Both the position numbers and the translations under genes were made by a program. From contig CM063246.1 of the NCBI GenBank assembly GCA_032158295.1, positions 4,001,371 to 4,065,370 of the forward strand: a stretch of 64,000 bases of DNA. The letters run 5' to 3'. Shown here one piece after another: positions 55,031-64,000 of this stretch. The stretch comes from Pycnopodia helianthoides. Its lineage: Eukaryota; Echinodermata; Asteroidea; Forcipulatida; Asteriidae. Numbering within the stretch: position 1 is the stretch's first letter; every line of letters begins with the position of its first letter. The notes beneath the pieces are model-generated. The model saw nothing but the letters and a program-made list of their open reading frames with translations. It was not told where the DNA came from and did no database searches.

Positions 55031-56159
55031 CTGAACGAAGATTTGTGGGAGTTTTTACACTGAACTCAAATAACATAGTTTGTCTATTTTTTTTGTTTTC
55101 TTTTGATTCATTTTAACGTGGCCTGTCAGAGTGTTTAGGTATAATCTTCTGGCAGACTGAACCTTTTGGTTATAGGAAAAAAGTTTGTGATTTTTCTCCT
55201 CAGTCTAGCCTTCTTCACATCTTTTTGAACATCTTTTAGATTTTTTTTTTCACTCAGCGACTTTTTTTCTTCTTCACATTTTAGTGTATGAATTATTTAA
55301 TTTTGTGGAGGGAGATAAAATAACAATAATAATAATAACAATAATGATAACAAGATGTGTGCTTTTGTGAGGGTTTTCAATCGGGCAGGGGGGGGGGGAG
55401 TGTTTACCTTTTCCTTAGGAAAAGAACTTCAAATTGAAAAAGTTGTTGTTATAAGCAAATCTGTAAAGGTAGATCAAGAGAACAAGGGGAGATAATATGC
55501 TGTTGTGACAGGAAAAACAATTTTGTATCTCCTTTTTTGTCTTCTTTTTTCTTCTTCTTTTCCTTCAATAAAACAAATCCCTCATTACTTTCAAAATCTC
55601 TTTGTAATCAAATCAATATCATCATCATCATCATCATCATCATCTCATCCTGAAGAAATAATTCCTTCAGTATCTGCATCATCCCAGACTCATCTCGGTA
55701 AAGTGTAGCTTACGAAAACATCATTTAAGATGTCAAGCACATGGTATTGAGTAGTAATACTTTACACCCCCTCGAGACCGTCGCCGGTAAGGATAAACTG
55801 ATTGTCTCTCAGAGCCTGCCGAGAAAAAAAAATTGCCCCTTAATAAGCAGAGTGTCAAAAAGTATGAAATATTGATTTGCAAATATTAGTTTGAGTTTTT
55901 TTGTTTTTGTTTGTTTTGGGTTTTTTTTTCTTTTTCTTGCGCCGTGGGTTTTGAGGGAACACGTCCGTCGGTCCGTCCTGGCTTCAGCCTGAGACGCTGT
56001 GCGAGGTCTGGGGTTTTGGGTTGGCATGCTTGGCCATGCACAACGGGGCCGATGATCCACAATTTATCAATTACGATGCCGTATTAATTGACATGGGAAG
56101 GCAATCACGCATTTATGACTTGGATAATTTTTTTAAACATCTCTCACCCTGCTCTTTGA
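55031..56159. other. No gene seen; (ATC)n at 55617-55643
   Basis: T-rich DNA, an AATAATAACA tract at 55326, a G run at 55388 and a nine-unit ATC repeat. 55740-55800 and 55930-56060 are more balanced but not assignable. Confidence 0.4.
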
Positions 56160-56900
56160 TCGTCATTTTGACGGAGTGATTCTTTTTTTTTCTTTCTTTT
56201 TTAAGCGTGCCCGGTTGATTAAAATTTTCTCTTCCCAGATCCCAAAAAGAGCAGGACCCTCGTAATCTGTTCTCCTCAGTTAGTGTAACAACGTCGTCGT
56301 TGGTGCGCAGTATTTACATGAAGTGAGGGGTTCCATCTTCTCTCCTGCTCTGACGATTAACAAATCATTCTTGTGTGTACTTATAATTTCAGAATGGTAT
56401 TATTTTTAATTTCTCTGGGGAGAGCCCTTGGCTGAGAATTAATTGCATGAAGGCACGGAATTACCACATGGGCCCCAGGCCTATGTGTTTGATGGCACGA
56501 GAATTAGGAATTATGAATTTATATGCACTAATTTAAAAACCCCTGGATGTCGGGAATATGCACTTATGGATATTGAACCCGCTCTCGATTCGTGTCGATG
56601 GAGGGATTGTCTTAGGTTCTCTCTTGCTAATTTGTTGTGTGTGTGTGCGCGTGTGTGTGTGTGTGTGTGTCTTGCGCTGTTTAGCTTTCCAAGAGATTTT
56701 TTTTTTTTTTTCGAGGGGTTTCAATGATATTTTCAAAACCCTCTGGACATGTCGGGGAAAAAAGGTCATTATTTGCATCTGTACTTGATGGGACCAGATC
56801 AAATGTCGCTGTGATTTTTTTAAATTGTTTGTAGAATCGCCGGAATGAAATTCAATTCTGTCGGGCCTATCAGGGCGCTTTGTGTTTACCTGATGACCTG
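56160..56900. promoter_or_regulatory. Candidate cis-regulatory block
   Basis: Repeat-poor apart from (GT)n at 56637-56670. Motifs include GAGAATTAATTGCATGAAGG (56434) and TTAGGAATTATGAATTTATA (56504), plus ATGGATATTGAACCC. The dense TAAT cores and even composition suggest a developmental enhancer; unproven. Confidence 0.32.
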
Positions 56901-57470
56901 TTTTGCTATTGGGACGTTTTTAATAGAAAAAAAAGGGAATGCCCTGTTAGTTTTTTGTGATACCTTCAAGTCAACTTGTACTAAGTGTAAAATTACTCTG
57001 TAAATGAGACACTGTGTTTTCTTTACTTTGGGGATAGAACATATCTATAAGAATTTAGAGACTGTATGGTTATTAGAAATAAAGCCAAAGCAGGAGGTCA
57101 CCAGCTTTGTCTTAATCCTGGAATACATTATAGCAATAACGAACACTGATTGATGTGAAACCAAAAGAGGGCCAGGCTACTTAACCCTTCAGTTTGGTTT
57201 CAGTAACCATTGTTTTTTTGGAATGAGAAAAAAAAAAAGGAAATCAGATATATTTCACTGTGTGCTAAAAGGTCAGTGATGAACATTACCTTTACACATT
57301 GAAAAAAATCGTTTTGTTTTTTTGAGCTGAAAATCAATTTGCTTTCAAGAGGAGGGGACGATGTTCCCTCGCTCCCAACGCACACGTACAGTGCACTCTT
57401 GTCTCTTCCCCTCTGTCTTCTTTTATATCATTCTTAACGAGCCAACTCACTAAAACGCAACGTGTTTCTG
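56901..57470. other. No gene seen
   Basis: AT-rich DNA without clear repeats or coding features. Confidence 0.35.
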
Positions 57471-58090
57471 GAACGCACACACACACACACACACACTTGC
57501 CCCAGCCCGGGACGAGAATTAATTACCCAAATTCAGATCCAGTGCTTGGGAAGGCGATCCAAAGAAGAAAATATGATTTAGTAATTGATGGAAGAGGACA
57601 TTGTTTTCACTGCCTGATTAACTCTGAGGCAATTTCCCCGACCCCCGGTTTCTCAAATTCGATGAATACATGATCAAGGGGCTTTCATTAGTATTCATAT
57701 TTTCAGGAAACAATCAAAGCGGGTAGATGTCAAGGGGTATTATTGAGTTATAGCCAGCGGGTAATTAAATTTTGATTGCGAGGCAGAAATAAAATTCGTT
57801 GTGGGGGGAAAGTGCAGAGTGGAATTATGGTTCGGTGAGCGCCGGGGAGCGATTGCGCCGAGACGTGTGAATCTCCGGAAACGGTAAATGTGTCCCCAGG
57901 AAATCATGAGCATTGGACTGCTTTCTGATCGAAATTGTGAGCTTTGTATGTGGCTCAGAGTGTTAATGTTTTTGCGATGGGTGTTTGGGCCAAGAAAAAT
58001 AGAGATGGCCTTGCTACTATCAAGGCAGGGTCCAGTTGAGCGGGCCGGGGCATATTATTGCCGTCGTTGAGGCTAGAGGTGATGGCACAG
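57471..58090. promoter_or_regulatory. Candidate cis-regulatory block
   Basis: After a (CA)n run (57476-57495) comes a repeat-free stretch with GAATTAATTACCCAAATTC (57514), ATTTAGTAATTGATGG (57574), TCATTAGTATTCATATTT (57687) and GGGTAATTAAATTTTGATTG (57759). This is the best-looking regulatory candidate in the window by motif density. Confidence 0.35.
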
Positions 58091-58496
58091 GTAGCGTTGT
58101 CTGTGGTTTATTACTGCATAACCAAACTAGTTGATCTTGTAATTCTTCTGTAACTCATAAATTCGATCGAAAATGCCGGTGTGTTTAAAAAAAAAAAAAA
58201 ATTTGTGTTCAGGTGTTTGTTTTCATTGGTTTTGAGTGAGAATAAAAAAAAAATTTTTAAAGGAGTAACACATTTTTTTTGGGGGGGGGTCTTCAAAAAT
58301 GTTGATGTATGAATTAAGTTGAAAATAAAACTTCCATTAAAAATAAATGTATTCAGACTTTTGACTGCTGACATTTGTTTTGAACTGAAAACTTGTTTTA
58401 ATCATGAGAATGCATGAATAAATACTATTACTTGAAATAATTGCTCTCTAAGAACAACTCTCTGAGAACAGGCCTGTGATTTGCCAAGATTTGTTT
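58091..58496. other. No gene seen
   Basis: AT-rich, with A and T runs (58188-58201, 58271-58290). Nothing assignable. Confidence 0.35.
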
Positions 58497-58700
58497 GTTG
58501 ACGTCAGTGGCCCTCAGATTTTCTTGAAAGAGGGAAACTCGGCATCACAGAGACGAAAGAATCAGCTCTCTTTTTGATCCAACCTGTAGATTTCTTTTAG
58601 TGGGGATGTGAAGAGTCTATAATCCTCTGAAATGTAGATCCTATTTCTTCAGGGAGCTTTATTTCCAGACCAAGAGGATATTGTTATCCAACTGGCAGGA
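58497..58700. repeat. Dispersed repeat H, copy 4 (diverged)
   Basis: CCCTCAGATTTTCTTGAAAG, CAACCTGTAGATTTC and AAGAGTCTATAATCCTCTGA relate it to the copies at 13.7 and 32.9 kb. Confidence 0.5.
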
Positions 58701-58709
58701 CTTTTAGTT

Positions 58710-59094
58710 TTAAAGGAACATTACAGAATTGGTTTTTGCTAACAAAACAGTTGCTGGCAGTGTAAGCACTTTTTGTAATCCACCATATACATAAACTGAC
58801 AAACCTGTAGAAGTTTGAGATCGATTGGCCATCTGGGTCACGAGAAAATAGTGAAAAGCCGATTACACATTTGCATGAAATCATAATAGGTTCAACAAAT
58901 GAATAAAACGCTCACTGAGCGATAAACTCCAATCGGAGAATTAGTTTGTTCATTTCTCATCAACTATGTCATTTCAGACAGTAATATTTCAAGGGATGTT
59001 TTCTACTATCATCCTCATTAGACCGTGTAAGTTTTGTGTAAATCTGTGATCAAAAGTATATTTTACAACTACCAATTCTGTAATGTTCCTTTAA
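58710..59094 (-). mobile_element. MITE family A, full length
   Basis: TTAA at 58710-58713 and 59091-59094; both 20-base arms are intact. Same orientation as the 41.8 kb copy. Its right end abuts the F/S2 element. Confidence 0.9.
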
Positions 59095-59350
59095 TTTGGG
59101 GTTGAACATAGAAAAATTGACTAGAGTGGGATTTGAAGTTTCGACCTACGGATTAACGAGCCAGCGCTCCACCAACTGAGCTATCAAGACATATATTGGC
59201 ATCCTCCCTATTTGGGAGAATAGGGCGGGATAGCTCAGTTGGTAGAGTGCCGGCACGTTGATCCGGAGGTGGTTGGTTCAAATTCCGCTCTAGTCAACTT
59301 TTGACCCAAAGTGTTTCAAATTTACCAGGTCAGTTTCCCTTGTGGTTTAT
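59095..59350. mobile_element. Two SINE S2 heads in head-to-head array (element F)
   Basis: A minus tRNA-like head (59195-59125, A box TAGCTCAGTTGG) directly faces a plus head (A box at 59231-59242, B box GGTTCAAATTCC at 59275-59286) with about 40 bp between. The right terminus is CAGTTTCCCTTGTGGTT. The left F terminus is missing. Confidence 0.82.
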
Positions 59351-59935
59351 TACTGGATTGTTAGTTTTCATACAGTCTTTACCCCCTTCATGTAGTAAAG
59401 CAAGTTTACATTAATGAAGGTTTCCCTCTTTACACTGAAGGCCTCGACCCGATCAAGCCTCCCTTAAATCTTGCTCAAATACTCCAAAATGGTTGGCTAT
59501 GGTTTCAGACATCACTGAAATTAAATTTTTATCCACAAAGACGGAATAATCTTTAGGCGTTTTGATTTCCTGTCAATGTTTGTGAAAAAGTGTTTGGTTT
59601 TTTTTTTCCTTTATTTGAATTTAACTTGTCATACCATGGACAAGATTACTGTGCAATTACCGTCTACAAATTCAGTACACACTTTTATTATTCCAATGCT
59701 CAGGGTTACGTCCATTTACTGACGAAAAGATCAGGCGTTTGTGACTGGCGGATTTTCTTGCCAAGGCTACAAATTTTTCTACGCGGTGGACAATATGGGT
59801 TCAGCTATTTTGTATTGTAATAACATACCTGTTTTAAAATAAAACACTCTCACTTATTTGATAATGGTTTCTTGATTTTTTTAGCGTTTAATTTCAAAGA
59901 TTGAAGAGAAGAATGTGAATATCCACAGGCATATT
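59351..59935. other. No gene seen
   Basis: AT-rich, T run at 59600. A 76-codon plus frame at 59590-59820 has no recognisable domain. Confidence 0.35.
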
Positions 59936-60180
59936 ACTCGGATGGGATTCGAACCCACGATCTTGACCATGTCTTACCACTAGACCACCGAGATTGCCGG
60001 TAGCTGGAGGCAGTTCGAATCCTATTTTTAGCAGCGGGGAACTGCAACAATTGAATAGATGTTCAATTTTGCATCGGGGATAAAGAATATCATTCGGTTT
60101 TACCCTTACACCGATGTGTGTAAAGCACTGTATACTCAGTACTTTCCCCCTAGTCCTGTGAAGAAGAAAAACCCACACAT
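59936..60180 (-). mobile_element. SINE S4
   Basis: Minus strand: A box in TCGGTGGTCTAGTGGTAAGA (59991-59972), B box GGGTTCGAATCCC at 59956-59944. The stretch at 60060-60180 (GCATCGGGGATAAAGAATAT, ACACCGATGTGTGTAAAGC) matches the S4 body in inverted order, giving a partly palindromic element as at 39.6 kb. Confidence 0.72.
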
Positions 60181-60484
60181 ACATTATGGATGTGTGTAGC
60201 ACATTTTGTCAAAAGCCTCAAAGAGCTTAACAATAATCCTACATCAAACAAGAAATGAAAGACAAACAGATGGAAGATTATGGAAACAAAGAGAGGGGGG
60301 CTACCAGCACATGCAACATCAGCCATTATCTTCAGTATCTGGTTGTTGTTGACTAATTATCTTTTTTAATAATTACAAATTAGCATAATGAGCAATCTAA
60401 GATAAACAATGTGTCCAGGATTCTGCTTAGCGAAAGCTCTTGGGAAGACTTCCATAACTGGAGCTGCATCTTGACAAATCAACC

Positions 60485-60873
60485 TTAAAGGTGTCATACA
60501 GGATTGGTAGAGCTGACAAAAGAGTTGCAGACAGTGTTCTTGTTTTGTGTGATCAACCGTATCCATAAAATAACAAACCTGTGAAAATTTGGGCTTAATG
60601 TGAGCCGGTAGAAAGTAGTGAAAAACCATTCGCAATTTTCAGCATGTAAACACATTGTCCTTAATTTTGGTTGTAACAACCAAAATCAGCTGTTGCGTTT
60701 TTTTTTTTTTTCTAGGTTTTCAGAAACAGTTTTCTCGTTTATGACTTAATTTCATAGGGAAATTATTCACAGGAAAAAAAAGGTTCAAGTATGAACTTTA
60801 TAATCGGTTAGCTTTCAGACTAAAATTAAACAATGATGTTTTTTATCCTTTCTAATCCTGTATAAAACCTATA
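60485..60873 (+). mobile_element. MITE family D, full length
   Basis: TTAA at 60485-60488; left AGGTGTCATACAGGATTGGT, right CTAATCCTGTATAAAACCTA, with the right TTAA worn to ATAA. The interior has AAATCAGCTGTTGCG and CAGCATGTAAACACATTGTC, shared with 20.8 kb. Confidence 0.85.
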
Positions 60874-61237
60874 AGATTCGTCTATAAAGTTGCATGGTCT
60901 GATTTTCGCTTTAAAAAAAAAGACAAATAAGGGTTGTTTTTATCTGAATGATTTTGGACAGGTGATGCTGTTTCAGAACAAAACAAAACATACAAAAAGA
61001 CATGAGATAATGATGGGATCCCAACAATTTCATTTTTCATTTCATGTGTTTTTGGTTTTGTCCTCCAAACAAGAAGTCCAAAAACTAAAAACTATTTGGG
61101 TTTTCAAAGAAAGAAAGAAATTACTCTAGTCATTAAATAACATCGACAATGAAAATAATTTGGGAATAACAAGTACAAAGGCATTAAAAAGGGAAAATTT
61201 CACCATGGTTCTAATTTACTCAACACTAAGATTCATC
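60874..61237. other. No gene seen
   Basis: AT-rich. A 79-codon plus frame at 60890-61129 is lysine/phenylalanine-rich and featureless. Confidence 0.35.
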
Positions 61238-61619
61238 TTAAGGCAGGGTGTACTTTTGGTTATTACTCCACAAGTTAATGACCATGAAAAAACTTACTTG
61301 GTATAGAGCACTGGAGAGCTGTTGATGTTAGAAAACATTTTGAGAAATGACCCCCTTTGAAGTGAAGTAGTTTTAGAGAAAGATGTAATTTTTCACCTTA
61401 GAAAATTTGAATCTGAGAAAGGCTTCAGTTCTCAGGCATCTGAAATCGCACAATTCTATGCAACAAGGGTGTTTGTTTTTTTTCTTTCATTATTTTCTTG
61501 CAACTTCGATGACCAAATGAGCCAAAATTTTAACAGGTTTGTTTGTTTTTATGCAAATGTTGGGATACACCAGGTGAGGATACTGGTCTTTGGCAATTAC
61601 CCAAAAATTATACCTTTAA
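61238..61619 (-). mobile_element. MITE family B, full length with TTAA ends
   Basis: TTAA at 61238-61241 and 61616-61619. Termini GGCAGGGTGTACTTTTGG and CCAAAAATTATACCT. The interior is inverted relative to 52.6 kb (GATACTGGTCTTTGGCAATT near the right end). Confidence 0.86.
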
Positions 61620-62049
61620 GATGAGTTGTCAATATCGCCACAGTGATTTCCAATGTGACATCACACTTTGCTTAACACTTAAGATTGATACTGCATCTTA
61701 AGATCAATCTTAGCTCTTTGTGAAATCCAGCCTTCACTGTACTTTTGGTTGAAGTCCTCAATGTCAACAGGTAGAGACATGCATTACGAGACACAAAGTA
61801 CACTTTTCTTTAACTTGTAACTGGCTGAAGAGGTACTGGGCAACCGTATAAAGGGGATCTCAACATCCATACAAAAACGATGCACCGATTTGATCAGCTT
61901 TAAAATCAACAATTTACATTTCAGCATAAAAGCAACTATACAATGTCTTTATATTAATCGGTTATAAAGTATTGCCTCCGGTCGAAGGAAACTCAGAAAC
62001 AACAACAAAATATTAAAGAGAGAGGAAAACAGACACAAATAAAAGCAGT

Positions 62050-62300
62050 ATGGGGTTGAACAAAGAAAAATTGACTAGAGCGGATTTGAACCAACAACCT
62101 CCGGATTAACGTACCGGCGCTCTACCAACTAAGCTATCTAGCCCTATATTGGCGGTCTCCCTATTTTGTCAATATCTTTGTTCGGGGGGGGGGATGCCAG
62201 TCAGAAGCCGTACAACCGTTAAACGCCATGTAGCCAGGGATCACACCCAAGTTTACGATACAACCTGGGAAGCAGCAGCCACAGGATCACCTTGAACAAA
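62050..62300 (-). mobile_element. SINE S2 with long body
   Basis: Minus head at 62145-62075 (A box TAGCTTAGTTGG, B box GGTTCAAATCC), with the adjoining GGCGGTCTCCCTATTTTGTC, GATGCCAGTCAGAAGCCGTA and CAGGGATCACACCCAAGTTT as at 12.4-12.6 kb. No F termini are visible. Confidence 0.78.
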
Positions 62301-62399
62301 TAAAAACAATAAGAAAGTGCAAGAGTGGGGGAAAAAGTCCAACGCCAGATTTCTTTAAAAAAAGTGTGCTTTGACCCATCCCAGAAAGTTACAGTTGTC

Positions 62400-63420
62400 C
62401 CCCTCGTTAGTTGACTGACTGAATTATCCTCAAGGTTTCAGTTGGAGGGGAAGAGAATATATATTACATTAAATCCCAAGAACGTTGTCGTCGTCCGTGG
62501 TGAAGAGAAAAAAATTCTCTATCTGATTTCTCGCCATCAGCGGAAAAAAAGTGGGGGGGGGTAGGATTCAGCCCCCGGCATAATTTCATAATTCAATAGT
62601 TTTGGTCCAGTGATTATAAAATGCCTTGCAGGCATTAAACGGGTTAGAAATAAGAAAATTATAGACTGGTGACTTGTCAATCCGGCTCGCGAAACGACTG
62701 GAAACAGTTTAATATTGACTTAATCAGATTTGTCGATATCCAGGCTATGGTTCCATGATTTTTAATTTCGCCTTCGTAGACCATTTATTTTCCTTTTTTC
62801 CTGTTAGTAATTTTCGACCAATTTTTTTACCTCGTTCTGTTTTTCTTGTTCTGGTTGGCCCCCGTCCCCTTAGGGAGTTCAGCGAAGAAAATATTTATAC
62901 AGCGGGCAAAAGGGAAATAAATTCAATTTTGACACAAAACAAGGGAATTCGCATACATTTGTTGCATTGCTGCATGGATCAAAACTGTTGAACCTTTTGC
63001 ACATTATAGAGGCTGTTTGTAAATGTGAAAGTTCTTTTCTATTTTCTTTCTCTTTTCCTGTCTTCTTTCTCTTCTTTTTTCTTCTGTTTTTTTTTTTTTT
63101 TTTTTTTTTTGAAACGTACAATTCAACCTTGGAATGCCCCTACTTGCTGTGAAACCTTCAATAACACAGAGATGACTATAATAAGTACAGCCACACTGTT
63201 TGCATTGGCTGAGACAGTCGTTCCTGATGGCAATAAAATGCCCACCGTTATTGTCAGCGTCATGTATTTTGTGAAGATTAGTGTCCCGATAGAGAGGGTG
63301 TGCCATACTTTGCGTGTGTTTTCCAGGCCACTGCATGGGATTATTTCAGGTCGAAGATTAGCACAAATTAAGAGTTGTTGCGGATTGTGGAGATAAAGCC
63401 GGGCCCAGTGGGTTGAAAGA
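62400..63420. promoter_or_regulatory. Candidate cis-regulatory block
   Basis: Mostly repeat-free except a pyrimidine tract and poly-T at 63035-63110. Motifs include CATAATTTCATAATTCAATA (62579), TTTAATATTGACTTAATCAG (62709) and TTTTTAATTTCGCC (62757). 63110-63420 keeps open frames on both strands but has no recognisable domain. Confidence 0.3.
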
Positions 63421-63614
63421 AACGACAAGGCTTATACAAATTGAAGCCTGTTTTTTATTTCACTAAATACTGAAAATTCAGTTGATTATTTTTTGCGGCA
63501 TTGAATTTTGCACTATTCATTCAAAGGGTTGCGTTTTTTATTTGTTTGTTTGTGTGTGGGTTTTTTCTTGGGGGGGTTATTAATCTGTATTAGAAGATCC
63601 CTACATTATTCTGG

Positions 63615-63700
63615 ACTCTGTGGCTAAACAAATGTGCTTAGCAGAAACCTGTAACTAAGCAAAATGGGGGATGCATGTTGTCCCTGATTGGTTCCCAGCT
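63615..63700. mobile_element. MITE family E fragment
   Basis: GTGCTTAGCAGAAACC, ACTAAGCAAAATGG and GATTGGTTCCCAGC are worn interior motifs. No GGGCCC ends. Confidence 0.4.
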
Positions 63701-63739
63701 TCTTTCGGTTTAGGAAATAAAATAAATGTTGTAAGCAAA

Positions 63740-64000
63740 AGTTGTTTGCTCAAGCTGTACTCCACGAGACTTAGCTGGCCCAATTTTTGCAATGCACAGA
63801 GCTTCCAACTCTCCCTGATTCTGTAGAAAGTTCCCTGAAAAATAAACCAATCTCTCCATGTTCTGATGAACAAATTTAGAAATCTCCCTGATTATGGAAA
63901 CGTTTTTCCCTATTGTGTTGAATGTAATTCCAAATATACCCCTGATTGTTGTACAAAATCTCCCTGATTGCAAGATGCAAATGTTGGCAGCTCTGGATGC
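63740..64000. repeat. Short irregular repeat of CTCCCTGATT
   Basis: CTCCCTGATT or a close form occurs at about 63812, 63872, 63939 (CCCCTGATT) and 63960, with AGTTCCCTGA at 63828, in otherwise unique DNA running to the window edge. May be a worn tandem repeat. Confidence 0.45.

Noticed and set aside
63025..63396. 123-codon plus frame near the right end
   Set aside because: It starts in a pyrimidine/poly-T tract giving a run of phenylalanine and serine, overlaps a minus frame of similar length and shows no domain.

Overview
This is a window of eukaryotic nuclear DNA with almost no protein-coding content. It is AT-rich by eye, with long homopolymer runs, many microsatellites, tRNA-derived SINEs, decayed LINE 3' ends and dozens of small inverted-repeat (MITE-like) elements. 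There is no operon structure, no rRNA and no convincing multi-exon gene. The repeat families (elements bounded by GGGCCCAATTTCATA, TTAA-flanked elements starting AGGAACATTACAGAATTGG, and elements starting AGGCACTGGACACTTTTGG) look to me like those of echinoderms, most likely a sea star. That assignment is recollection plus inference, not a search result.

Layout. 0-2.3 kb: a tandem satellite with a three-monomer higher-order period of about 400 bp. 2-10 kb: SINEs, TTAA-flanked MITEs and nested insertions. 10.6-11.2 kb: a possible first exon with a short open frame and a good splice donor. 12-17 kb: minisatellites, SINEs and GGGCCC elements. 18-23 kb: an inverted-repeat element, composite TTAA elements and low-repeat blocks that could be cis-regulatory. 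23-31 kb: SINEs, two LINE 3' ends in tandem and more MITEs. 31.7-32.7 kb: a Penelope-like fragment with a hammerhead-ribozyme-like fold; related copies lie near 38.9 and 45.4 kb. 33.8-34.2 and 42.95-43.35 kb: two unrelated minisatellites, both with a period near 72 bp. 46.6-46.8 kb: a possible small spliced exon. 47-62 kb: further MITEs, SINEs and LINE ends, a perfect 38-bp hairpin element at 54.7 kb, and low-repeat blocks at 49.8-50.5, 56.2-56.9, 57.5-58.1 and 62.4-63.4 kb.

Interpretation. The window is probably a large intron or gene desert, possibly near a developmental gene, given several repeat-poor blocks with TAAT-type motifs between dense transposon debris. The useful biology is in the mobile-element layer: nested insertions that date families relative to each other and reveal TTAA target sites, SINEs that share 3' tails with LINEs, tRNA-like SINE bodies inside inverted-repeat elements, and hammerhead-like folds in Penelope-like debris. 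Family names (A-K, S1-S5) are local labels for this window only.
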